Assembly: GCF_000143415.4 (NCBI RefSeq)
Contig: NW_003314398.1
Span: forward strand, 1 to 64,000
Length of the DNA: 64,000 bases
Reading direction: 5' to 3'
DNA from: Selaginella moellendorffii
Taxonomy: Eukaryota; Streptophyta; Lycopodiopsida; Selaginellales; Selaginellaceae
Notes under the pieces: generated by a model
Database searches by the model: none
Seen by the model: only the letters and a program-made list of their open reading frames with translations
Told to the model about the DNA's origin: nothing
Program-made: the position numbers and the translations under genes
Part shown: positions 54,487-64,000 of the stretch, piece by piece
How the letters are laid out: every line of letters starts with the position of its first letter
Numbering within the stretch: the stretch's first letter is position 1

Positions 54487-55518
54487 ATGAAGAAGAAGAA
54501 GAGAAGAATGCCGGCGATGGCGGTGAAGAGCGAGGCCGCGTTCCAGAGCCGGCGCGGGATCCAGCTCTCCACTTGCAGCTGGACGCCATCCTCGGCAGCA
54601 GCCACCAAAGCTCTGGTCTTCCTGTGCCACGGCTATGGCATGGAGTGCAGCGTCTTCATGAGCAAGGCCGGGGAGAAGCTCGCGGCCGCCGGCTACTGCG
54701 TCTTCGGCATCGACTACGAAGGCCACGGCAAGAGCGACGGGATGCGCTGCTACATCCGCCGCTTCGACGACATCGTGGACGACTGCCACGACTTCTTCCA
54801 CTCGGTTCGCTTGCGGCCCGAGTTCGCTGGCAAGCCGGCCTTCCTCTACGGTGAGTCCATGGGAGGTGCGGTGGCGCTACTGCTGGAGCGGCGGAGCGGC
54901 GGCGGCGGCTCCCAGAGCCCGGGAGATTCCTCCAACTGCTGGAGCGGTGCCATTCTCGTTGCGCCGATGTGTAAGATCTCCGAGAACATGCTCCCGACGC
55001 CGTGGCTGCGGTGGCTGCTCATCAAGCTCTCGGCTCTCATCCCGACTTGGAAGGTGGTTCCTATCAAGGACGTGATCGAGCAGTCGTTCAAGGACGAGCG
55101 CAAGCGCCGGGCCATCCGGAGTAACCCGTATATATACACCGATAGAATGATCCTCAAGACCGCCGTGGAGCTGCTGCTGACGAGCCTGTCACTGGAGAAG
55201 CTGCTCGGCCAGGTGAAGATGCCTTTCATTGTGTTGCATGGCGAGGATGATCGCGTCACGGACCCGGCCATCAGCAAGGAGCTCTACGCCGCGGCCAGCA
55301 GCTCGGACAAGACCATCCGGATCTACTCGGGGATGTGGCACGGCCTCACCACCGGCGAGCCCGACCATAACGTCGACTTGGTGTTCCAGGACATCACTGA
55401 GTGGCTTGACAAGAGGTGCGCAGTGGCGGACTACTCTTTGTCTTCGTTGGATGGGCTCAAGAAGCTGCAGCACGATCCTCTCTTTTGCAAAGGGATGGAT
55501 CTAGATGCTCGCTCTTAG
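54487..55518 (+). CDS. Monoacylglycerol-lipase-like alpha/beta hydrolase
   Basis: 343 aa, no introns, from ATG 54487. Alpha/beta hydrolase of the plant MAGL / caffeoylshikimate esterase family (lysophospholipase 2-like). HGYG at 49-52 forms the oxyanion hole, GESMGG places the nucleophile at Ser124, HGEDDRVTDP gives the acid Asp255 and MWHGLTTGE gives His285. DYEGHGKSDG near 76-85 is a strong family signature. It probably cleaves monoacylglycerols, lysophospholipids or related esters; the exact substrate cannot be read from sequence. There is no signal peptide; the N-terminus is Lys/Arg-rich (MKKKKRR). A W-box cluster precedes it. COG7 follows tail to tail. Confidence 0.9.
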   Translation: MKKKKRRMPAMAVKSEAAFQSRRGIQLSTCSWTPSSAAATKALVFLCHGYGMECSVFMSKAGEKLAAAGYCVFGIDYEGHGKSDGMRCYIRRFDDIVDDCHDFFHSVRLRPEFAGKPAFLYGESMGGAVALLLERRSGGGGSQSPGDSSNCWSGAILVAPMCKISENMLPTPWLRWLLIKLSALIPTWKVVPIKDVIEQSFKDERKRRAIRSNPYIYTDRMILKTAVELLLTSLSLEKLLGQVKMPFIVLHGEDDRVTDPAISKELYAAASSSDKTIRIYSGMWHGLTTGEPDHNVDLVFQDITEWLDKRCAVADYSLSSLDGLKKLQHDPLFCKGMDLDARS

Positions 55519-55771
55519 TTGTTTTTCCATTTCAAAATTCAATGCCGGCAGCTCTGCAAAAGTATGGAGTTTTTTTAAAGCCTGGAAGAATGCGATAAAA
55601 GCTCACCTGGGTGTACAGTGCGCTAAAGTAGAGCCAGAGGCCAGCGAGAACAGTGGCTTTATCGTTTTCTATTTCCAAGGCCGAGGCGAGGCGTCGCAGT
55701 CTCACCAAAGTAGAAGGTGAGTAAAGCTCAACTTCATAAAGAAAAAATATAGTTTTTTTAGCATGAAAGGC

Positions 55772-58597
55772 TTACTCTACCGGAACTTGGCGCATCTTAC
55801 ACACCAGACGAACAGTTGGACCATCCAAGTCTGGGCCAACGCCTTTAGCAAATTCTGCGAGCTGATCGCGGGTTGCACCTACACATTGCTGGAATGTGGA
55901 CAACACAGCAGGAACGTTCATAGACAGAGCTGTCAGGACATTGCAGAGATAGTCGATGTCCGCAGATAACTGTTGAGCTCCTCGCTCGTTCAGATTGCGA
56001 ATACCACGGATCTGGTCCACGTACAGAGCAGTCGCTCCCTCAGCCACCTGAAACATCCATTTTGAGAAAAAGTTCTATGGAATTTTCAGAGCGGACAAAC
56101 CTTGAACATCCACTCTGTCGCAAAGTATTGGCCTTCTTCATCGATATCGTCCGATGTATCAGAGGTTGTCATCGATGAAGTTAATGGTTCTAGCTGCTGC
56201 GGGAGCGTGAGAAGGTACTCTCCGATGCTAGTCACGTAAGGCAGTGGATACGCGCTGAAAGATGGCAAGGCGTACGGGTTGTCTTCCTGCGGAGCACTCC
56301 ACACAGGCATACTGGCCACGTCGGCCAGCCTTACTCGCACCTTAGAAATGAGAACTTCGTAGACGAGCTCATTCGCCGCGTCTACAAAAGCTCCAACTCT
56401 CTGGGATGCATGAGCAAGAGCATGGAAACGAGGGTCGGTCGCCTGTAAATGAAATCACACAAAAATTCATATGTTTCTACGTGAATGAGGAATAGAAAAG
56501 AGATTTACCTGTTCCACGAGTGATGCAAGCTTTCGTGCTTTATCTGGCGCATCCAATACTCTCAGGCCGGCTATATCCAGCAACGCATTGGCACCGTCTT
56601 CTCTGCTTCCAGGCAACTGATTCTTAAGCCTTGAAAGTGTTCCACGTAAGCTTGCCTCGAAGACAGATAGTCGACCACTGAGACTTTCCGCAACGGTCAA
56701 TAGCTGCAGCACTCCTTGAACTATCACCCATTCTTCTTCTTCGGGAATCATGTCCTGATTTCCTTTGCCCTTGTTACTGCTTCCGTCAAGAGAATCCTTT
56801 TTTGTAGAGTCGAAAACCTGTGAAACCCCACAGACCGGTCGCAACGACTTGAGAACTTCATGCAAGCTGGAAGTGTACTGGATCATAGTTTCATCTAACG
56901 CGCGAAGGAGCGCCTCAACCTCAGAACCCCCAGTAAAGTTGAAACATCGCTCAACCGCACTCTCGAAAAAGGTGATGAGCTCTGGAACTGAAGATTCCAT
57001 TCGTTGCACTGTCTCGCTAAGTTCCACTCCACGAGAGCCAACAGATCGCTGAACAGCACCTTTCAAGTCCAGAGAACTAAGATTTGAGGATAGCTGCACC
57101 CGTTCCAACTCTCCATACCTGTAAGACACGTTATGCACTGACAATGGTGAAGAGTTGGCGTACCTTTGCTTGTAACCTTCATAAGGAGAATATACAGCTT
57201 TCAAGACTCGCATCATCTCTTGATGGTCGGCAGCTGAGAACAGGCGCTCTACATTCTTTGCAAATGAAGATGTGATATTATGAAGCATCAAAATGATGTT
57301 TAAAGGCGGCCTTTGTAATGTTTGCGCTGCAACGAAGACCGGCTTTCAGCTCTCTAAGATAAAAGTACAAAAAATACAGCAATGTAAACCTGGTGTGATG
57401 CTGGCCTCGATACGAGCAGTAAAGCTGGTCTGTATAGAGGACATAGTATCTATCAACAATTTCGAGATTAAACGGCTGTAGTCCTCCGAAAAGCAAGTCA
57501 TACACCTGTAACAATCCATCATGAGATCCCACTATCAAAAAAGGAAGCACTGCCAGACCATTTCAATTCCTGCTCTAACGTAAGCAAAACTTGATCGTAA
57601 AAAGTAGGAAGCCACTCTATAAAAGGCTTGCCACTTCCGACACCGTCAGTTGAACTCTCGTATTCGTCCCAGAGTCGACGTAATGGCTTCAATCGAACCT
57701 TACTGTACTGCTGTTCTAGCGAATTGTAGCGCCCGATAGTTAGCAGTATAGCTCGGAAAGCTTGAACCGATTCCACCTGATAAGACATATCCATTGAGGA
57801 AAGACAAAACTTAAAAAGGAAAGAACACAAGACCTTGCGTTGAGTAAGAGCATCAGTAAGACGCGTTTGAACCATTCCATCCAGCCGATTTTCCAGCGCT
57901 TCAAGCTCACGCTTTACACTTGCGAATTCCGGAACCTGCGCGTGGAGTTTTAATCTCGAAACTCCGGGAGAACAGCTTTACCTCGCCAACAACAGCCAAG
58001 CATCGACGCATGTTTGCGAGTGTTCCTGCTGCCTCATCCAAATTCCCACTGGCAAAGACAGTCTCTACACTCGCACAGAGTTGAGCCAGGCCTGCGGCAT
58101 CCTGTCTACAAAGACCAAGTCACAAAAAACGTAAACAACACCAATGGCACCTTCAAAGTTTTGTGAGCAGCCTCCATTCTCTGCTTGACAAGATCCACTC
58201 GAGAGAGCGCAGCCACGGATCCAGCCGATAGGCTCTCTGCCTTCGCAATTTCCGATAAAAATCCATCAAAAAACAGGTCCTGGATCTGAGCAAGGAAAGC
58301 AAGAAAACTTCGTACCGTTCGGAGCTTGAGGAGCATTCCCGACACGGTGGATCTGAGCGAGAGAGCGTCATCGTGGAGCCGCGACACGTCCCTGAGAGCC
58401 CTAGGTATGCGCAGCAGCGCTGCCGTGCTCTGATCCTCCAATGCGGCCGCAATATCCTCCGACGCCAGCTGCAGCTTCATCTCGAGATCGCTCAGCTGCC
58501 GCTCCGCGTCCTCGTCGGGGTGCCGCGCCCTGCAAGCAGCGTTCACCCACGCCTTGGGATCGAAGCCTTCCTCGCCGAAGGCCGCCATGTCCACCAT
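55772..58597 (-). CDS. COG7: COG7, conserved oligomeric Golgi complex subunit 7
   Basis: Ten exons, 772 aa: 58316-58597, 58151-58240, 57982-58101, 57834-57935, 57559-57776, 57390-57505, 57164-57326, 56509-57118, 56101-56442, 55772-56047. COG7 belongs to the lobe B part of the complex that tethers vesicles recycling within the Golgi. Family stretches are clear along the length: FDPKAWVNAAC at the start, VDLVKQRMEAAHKTL, LEQQYSKVRLKPLRRLWDEY, HNITSSFAKNVERLF, GVELSETVQRMESSVP, SYVTSIGEYLLTLPQQLEPL-type (as PYVTSIGEYLLTLPQQ) and VAEGATALYVDQIRGI at the end. All introns are 45-75 nt. Exon 7's start (acceptor ttcgttgcag) is the least certain join. A telo-box lies 11 bp before the ATG. Confidence 0.9.
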
Positions 58598-58607
58598 CTC
58601 CGCCAAG

Positions 58608-58617
58608 AACCCTAAAC
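58608..58617 (-). promoter_or_regulatory. Telo-box in COG7 leader
   Basis: The minus strand reads GTTTAGGGTT directly upstream of the COG7 start codon. The same element stands at the starts of other genes here (25123, 36432, 37044, 50864). Confidence 0.55.
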
Positions 58618-58729
58618 AAATATTCGCAGATTCGGGCAAATTCGCATCAAAGGGTAAAAATGTTTTGCCCTATAGTGGCAATTTATTTCAAGAACGGCGA
58701 AAAAGAATCATAGAATCGTACAAATTTCT

Positions 58730-58924
58730 TCACAGATGGAGCGTTCTGGCGATGAACATCGACGCGAGGCCAGACGCTGCGATCCAAATTAGACTTGGGG
58801 CGAAAGCCATGGCACCGGAATCTGGGGGCGGTGCTGGAGCATCGGCGGATTGCGCCATCGCCATTCCAATCGCCTGCACGACCAGAAGGGCTGGAACGAC
58901 GATCAAGGACGAGCGAAAAGCCAT
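58730..58924 (-). CDS. Arabinogalactan peptide (GPI-anchored)
   Basis: 64 aa from ATG 58924. It has the exact layout of plant AG-peptides: a signal peptide (residues 1-24, core SLIVVPALLVVQAIGMAMA), a very short mature part with ADAPAPPPDSG whose prolines would be hydroxylated and glycosylated, and a hydrophobic C-terminal GPI signal (APSLIWIAASGLASMFIA). The mature peptide would be about 12-15 residues, anchored at the outer plasma membrane. The upstream open frame is not used, because the signal peptide must start the protein. It lies 133 bp upstream of the COG7 start, on the same strand. Confidence 0.8.
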   Translation of the reverse strand: MAFRSSLIVVPALLVVQAIGMAMAQSADAPAPPPDSGAMAFAPSLIWIAASGLASMFIARTLHL

Positions 58925-59684
58925 GACAATTTCCTGATGATCTCTAGCAGAATCCCAGCTCAAAGCAAAAGGGGCAAATTCGAAGCGAAGAGAAGAAGAC
59001 CCAGGTAAGAGCGATTGGGAGCGATTGATGGGCAATTGAGGGGCGATTACCGGGCTTTATGCATCCGTGCTTCGTGCCTGCAAAGCCAAGCACGAAAGCG
59101 ACATGAAACAGCGCCGGCTTGAAAGATTCAAAGGCGAGAACGCGTAAACATTTCACGCTTACGCCATCGTAGTGCTCGCTCGCGCGGCCGATCCGATTGA
59201 TCGATTCTTTAGTGCGAATTGTTCCAAAAGTTTGGCACTCCGTAAGTGTCACTCACTCACGATTCCTCAGGAATTCTAAGAAACAAAGAAAAAACAAGTC
59301 CGCGCGACTCGGAAGCGGGACAACCGTAGTACTAGCATTGGCGTACAATCTTGAAAGGATCAGATTCTTCCTCCGCGGGTTATTTTAAATTTTTAAGTTC
59401 GAATTCGAATGCTTTAGAAAGATCCCAAGGGGCGGGAAAAGGCAGGGCGGATTAGGTCTAGCTTTAGGGCTAAATCTTGGGCAGGTATGGTAGATCTTGG
59501 TGTAAGCACTCCAAGAAGCGTGGTTGTCTTGGCTCCAGATGAAGGTTGCAATGGCAATGATTTTACCTATCGGGATTATTTGAGTGCGATTAGAAGAATC
59601 AATTCTTGGAATGAATTGGTTTAAAGATTGTCATGACACCCAATTGGTAAAACAAAAATTTGGTTTCAATCTTGATCCAGTTTC
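58925..59684. other. Divergent promoter region of AG-peptide and HKT genes
   Basis: 760 bp between the minus-strand AG-peptide and the plus-strand HKT. Only short ORFs; no repeat or named motif that I trust. Confidence 0.4.
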
Positions 59685-61601
59685 ATGTATTGCTTGCAGA
59701 GTAAAAATGCCTGGAATTTTTTGCAACAACACATGACCTTCTTTCGAGTCCACTTTGCTTGCTTTGTTATTGCAGCATTCATCGGGAGCTTGATCCTATG
59801 GGGTATCGGCAACGAGAGAGGTGGGCATTTTCCTTTTGTCGACTGCTTCTACGGCATCACGTCGGCACTATGCCTCTCGGGACTTACCACTGTTCCTGTA
59901 GAAGACATTCCACCCGGAGGACAAGTAGTCCTCATGATCATGATGTTGCTGGGCAGCCAAGTTGTGACTTCCAGTGTGCCATTGCTCGTCAAGAAACACC
60001 GCTACTGTCGAGTTGCCAGAATAGCCATCGATCCCAGTGACCATGAACTGGTCGGACCACCAACACCACCGGTCGTAGAGGTTTTGGTTCCAGAAACTTT
60101 CTCTCGCTCCGAGCCTCGGGTGGAGGAGCTGCAGCACACTTCGTCAAAGTGGACCATGGTAGCAAAGCGAGGCTCACAGGTGCTCGAGAAACTCGGCAGC
60201 AAGATCAAGCGCAGAGCCGAGGACGAGGCCTGGATGGCCGAGATGGCTACCAAGCAGCAGGCCGAGCACTTGACAGAAGTTTTCCAGGAGCACCAGGCCA
60301 CCATCGTGCTGATCCGGATCATCGTCATCTATGGAGTTGTGGTTCATCTCATGGGGTTCTTCATCGCCTGGCTGAGCATTCTCTGCGGACGGCCATACCC
60401 CAGGAACTTGATCCGGCACAACAAGAAGACCAACCTCGGATTCTTCTCGCTCTTTGCAGTGGTCTCGGCATTTTGCAACGTAGGATACATCGCTTCCAAC
60501 GAGAACTTGATGCCTTTCAACTCGTCGCTGGTCCTGCTGCTCGACATGATCCTGCTGATCATGCTCGGCAACGGAATTTACCCACCGTGTCTACGAGGAA
60601 TCATCCGACTGCTCCATCACTTCTCCAAAGGCAATACAAAGCAAGCGTGTGAGTTCCTGCTCGACCATCCCCGCAAGTGCTACACGCATCTCTTTCCTCC
60701 CAACACGACGAGGTGGCTGCTCATCTCCTTTTTCGGATTGAACGGGTTTGAGATTTGCGTCATCTACATCCTCGACTGGAACTCCACAGCCTTCGACGGC
60801 CTTGATACTGGTGAGAAGATCGTTAACGGCATCTTTCAGTGTGTCAACACTCGTAGCGGCGGCATGAACTCCGTCGCCATCACAGGTCTTTCGCCCACAA
60901 CGCTCTTCATCTTTGCTGTCATGATGTAAGTTGGAAAACTCTTTCCCCTTGCTTCTATCTTGCTCGCTCTCTCCTTCCATCTGTAGGTACATTTCGGCTT
61001 ACCCCGTCTTCTTATCCCGGCAAGCCACAAGACAAAAGTCCGTCGACGACGAGGGCGCCATCTCTCACCTCTCAGCCCGCAAGCAGCGTGACATCCTCGA
61101 CACCACCCTCGCGACACAATTCCGGAGGCTCCTCGCGCAGGACACGGCGTATCTCTTCCTCGCAACGTTCTTCATTTGCGTCTCGGTGAACCACGGCCTC
61201 AAACACGATCCACTCAACTACAACATCTTCAGTGTCATCTTCGAGATCATCAGGTTCGTTGCTCAAACACCTTTCTGCGAGGCTTGCTCTTTTTTCCTTC
61301 TCCTTGATGATTTGTAGATTGATCACTCCAAGAGCTTGACGTAGTTTCGTGGTTTTGCTGCAGTGCCTACGGTGGTGTGGGACTGTCGTATGGATATAGC
61401 TGCAGCTTGAGGATGGAGCCCGGCTACTGCGTGGACGAGCCCGTGAGCTTCTCAGGCAAGTGGGGGTTTACTCCCAAAATCATCATGATCGTAGTCATGC
61501 TCCTCGGCAGGCACCGAGGCCTCCCTGATAACATTGATTCCGCAATTTTACTCCCCGAGCAGAAATTCAGCAACATAATGAGAAGGCAGACCAGTGAATG
61601 A
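59685..61601 (+). CDS. HKT: HKT-type Na+/K+ transporter
   Basis: Three exons, 581 aa: 59685-60925, 60987-61253, 61364-61601. HKT proteins are plasma-membrane Na+ or K+ channels/transporters with four membrane-pore-membrane repeats. The four pore loops are visible: ALCLSGLTTV (Gly66), SAFCNVGYIASNENLM (Gly267), FQCVNTRSGGMNSV (Gly392/393) and SAYGGVGLSYGYSC. Glycine in all four, including the first where class I HKTs have Ser, would suggest K+ permeation; this rests on an alignment by eye. A long cytoplasmic loop (residues 103-205) is Lys/Glu-rich. FEI...SAYG spans the last intron exactly as in HKT genes. The C-terminal tail after GKWGF is longer than usual. Confidence 0.88.
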
Positions 61602-62990
61602 GATGGAAAAATCTATCTCTCCAAAGCTCTTCCACGTACAATCCTACCTTTGATGGCCTGTATAATCAAGCATACGTGTTCCGCGACGAGAGCCACTCCA
61701 CTGAGATTGGCATGGCCTGGAGGAGCTCTTGGTTCATGCGGCCAAGTGGTAGCATTGATCCCATAGTCAGTGATGGAGGATGTGAAGCACTGCATGGCTG
61801 ATTGGATCTCTCCCCTGGCTACACTCAATGAGTGCAAGCACAAGCTTGGGCTCATTAACAGAAATTCAGCAGAAAATAAGGATTAGGTTAAAAGATACAA
61901 TATTTTATATAAATTTTTATTCAATTGAACAGTTTTAAATCATTTCAGTATAGATTTTTTATATAATTATCAATATAAATATTTTATTGAATTTTCACTG
62001 GCTAATTGTAAAGGACTATGCTAGAAAGTTTTTAGAAAAGTTTAAGTATGTTTATAATTTTTTAGCCTAAATATAAAATTTTGTTGAAAAATATATTTAT
62101 AATTATTAAATATTTATTTCCAGGTTTTATAATTTTGAATTTTTTAAAATTTTCTCTAATTCTAATTTTAGGTTTTAGATTAGGAATGAAATAAACTAAA
62201 TAAAGTTAATTACGTTTATGCACTTTAAACACTAAATAATTAAAATAAACAAAGTTATTATCATCTATAAAGATGTTATGTTATACCTAATCAAGAACAT
62301 TCTATATTTATATATTCTTTTGTTAAACTTAACGTATTCACTTAAAAACTGTTGAAGTTTATTTTTTTCAAAAAGATTTTAATTTATTTTAAACTTACTA
62401 TTTTAAAATAAAAATAACTTATTTATTTTATAATTAATTAATTTTTCTAAAAATTTAAATGCCAAAGTAAAATAAAATATATAAATATTTTTAAACTTAT
62501 ATAAAGTATTTTGTTATTATATAATAATTTAAAATAGAATGAAAAAAGAAAGCATTGTGACACATGTTATATACATTGTATTGACCGTGACTGCACTTGT
62601 ATTATATAGGATAAATTACATTTAGACTGAGGTATATTGTACCCAATCAAAAACTAAAAATACTATCAATAAAGGTCTTAAATTACACAATTGATTAGAT
62701 TAAATTTAATTAATAACAAATTGGGTAGAATACAAAACTAAAAATTTAAAATTAATTTATATTTATATTGTAAATATCTGGTATTACTATATTACATATA
62801 TAAAATAAAAATATTAAATTATTCCTTACAATAAAACCTCATCTTTAAATTAAAAACATTATTTACCTTAGGTCAACAATTTTTTTAATAATCATTTGCC
62901 CACACAAAATAAATGTTGAAATTTAATTTAATTTAACCTGGAATTAAATTAAAAATTTATATTTTAATTTTATTTTGTAAGGGCCAAGTG
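61602..62990. other. AT-rich, gene-free
   Basis: From about 61,860 the sequence is strongly AT-rich, with no ORF of note and no recognisable terminal repeats. The first ~250 bp after the HKT stop are of normal composition, but I could not identify a gene. Confidence 0.6.
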
Positions 62991-63380
62991 TACGCTACGA
63001 TGCCATATACTAATATTAGCGTAGTGAGATTTTGGTAACCATCAGATTGGTTTCAATATGAACCACTTGCTCATGTATATAAGCTAAGGTTTTTAGGCTA
63101 ATTGATATGCACTTTTTTTGTATTCCCTTTTCATATTCCAAGCATTCACATTGGTGGAGGTGAGGGGTACCTTTGATTGTCCCTAAAAAGTGCTTGAATT
63201 TGGGATTTTGGTTTAGATGTAACTTTTGCATCATCTAGATCTAGCTTTTTCCATTTCCTTTTTTTTATTCTTCTTTTTTAGGATTTTAGTTTATATCTAG
63301 CTTTTTGCATTGTTTAGATCTCCCATTTCCTTTTTGCTTTTTGTCGTTTCTCTTCTTTTGCTCTTTCTTCGTCCATCTTC
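62991..63380. other. Leader region before retrotransposon gag
   Basis: T-rich, with no gene. It is probably the untranslated leader, and perhaps LTR, of the retroelement whose gag starts at 63381. No convincing primer binding site was found. Confidence 0.35.
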
Positions 63381-64000
63381 ATGGCAGATCAGCAATCTCC
63401 TCCTTTGACTTTGGAGCAACAGTTGGTACAATTACTTAATGCTATATGCTTGCAATTGAACAACCAAACTCAGTTCATGGCAGCATTCACGGCACGTGGT
63501 ACAACTCCTCCTGCTTTTGGTGATAATCCTCACATTCAGCCAGAGTTCTTTCGCAGGAATCTTAGGGATGATGTATACCATTGGTTCGATCACTTCAAGG
63601 TGATTGCCACATATCATTCTTGGGATGATGCTCGACGTTTATGTGAGTTTCCCATGTGTTTCCAAGGGACTGTGTTACAATGGTACAATGGTCTAAGCAT
63701 AGCCACTCATGGGGATTAGAGTGTTCTCCCGGACATCTTCAAATGCGCCTTCAAACATGCCGATGACTGTGATAATGCCTTCTAACAACTGCATCGTCTT
63801 TGTCAAGGGCCATCTGAGTCAGTGATGCAATTTAGCGTTTGTTTCCGAAGTCTTTTGCTTCGTGCGGAGCTAAATATCTCGGAACGGATCAAGCTAGGAA
63901 TGTTGTGGCCAACACTTCGTCAAAATCTTGTTGGACTTGTGCATGCACTTGCTCCCACCACCCTTGACGATGTTCTTTGCTTGGCACAACATTATGAGAT
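63381..64000 (+). pseudogene. Ty3/gypsy-type retrotransposon gag, broken and cut by window end
   Basis: From ATG 63381: MADQQSPPLTLEQQLVQLLN, then HWFDHFKVIATYHSWDDARR and FQGTVLQWYNGLS, the pattern of the plant retrotransposon gag domain (capsid region). Stops interrupt it at 63717-63719 (TAG) and about 63,784 (TAA). The frame then continues with QLHRLCQGPSESVMQF and LRQNLVGLVHALAP. It is unrelated to the non-coding family at 1-21,714 as far as can be seen. It ends at the window edge. Confidence 0.7.

Noticed and set aside
61613-61855. 80-codon minus-strand ORF after the HKT gene
   Set aside because: No family resemblance, no splice context; most likely 3' flank of HKT.
1-64000. CRISPR arrays, operons, tRNA and rRNA genes
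   Set aside because: Direct repeats present are retrotransposon or promoter repeats; genes have spliceosomal introns. No cloverleaf or rRNA sequence was seen, though no dedicated tRNA search could be run.

Overview
The window is plant nuclear DNA, most probably from a lycophyte such as Selaginella (inference). Reconstructed genes have very short introns, mostly 45-90 nt. Plant-specific families are present: HKT transporter, arabinogalactan peptide, GASA/snakin, and PPR proteins of the PLS-DYW class. There is also a flagellar-type PG-rich (STPGR) protein, expected only in plants with swimming sperm. Nothing prokaryotic is present: no operons, ribosome binding sites, CRISPR arrays or rRNA. No tRNA gene was seen.

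1-21,714 is a nest of copies of one LTR retrotransposon family. LTRs run TGTCG...CTACA and are about 1.15 kb. The copies have a Met-tRNA primer binding site and a G-rich polypurine tract, but a roughly 5.1-kb internal region without protein-coding capacity, so it is a non-autonomous, LARD-like family. Copies lie head to head (pivots near 4,016 and 9,671), LTR against LTR (16,549), and as one old AT-shifted copy (19,335-21,714). The LTRs carry arrays of ACACGTGGC (ABRE/G-box) boxes and a perfect 12-bp hairpin.

21,900-30,330 is a field of broken PPR genes on both strands. It includes a duplicated block with two convergent PPR 3' ends. Between the blocks sits an unrecognised multi-exon minus-strand gene (23,790-about 25,154) whose upstream part is built from repeated short exon-intron units. 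Nested fold-back AT-rich elements follow (30,331-31,110).

31,275-61,601 is gene-dense. In order: an M3A oligopeptidase with one in-frame TGA (+); a small secreted peptide (-); a fragment of an SR45a-type gene; a PPR remnant; a frameshifted GASA gene; a long frameshifted PPR gene (+); two tandem GFA-domain genes (-); an SR45a/Tra2-like splicing factor (-); a secreted beta-helix plus VWD-like protein (-); the STPGR protein (-); GPAA1 of the GPI transamidase (-); an intact PPR-DYW gene (+) divergent from GPAA1 with only 46 bp between start codons; a monoacylglycerol-lipase-like hydrolase (+); COG7 of the Golgi tethering complex (-); an arabinogalactan peptide (-); and an HKT transporter (+).

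61,602-62,990 is very AT-rich and empty. The window ends inside a decayed Ty3/gypsy-type gag gene. The genes form no single pathway. Loose links are that the arabinogalactan peptide looks like a substrate of the GPI transamidase containing GPAA1, and that COG7 serves Golgi glycosylation of such proteins. Exon models were reconstructed by hand from GT/AG sites, frame continuity and family recall, without alignment software.
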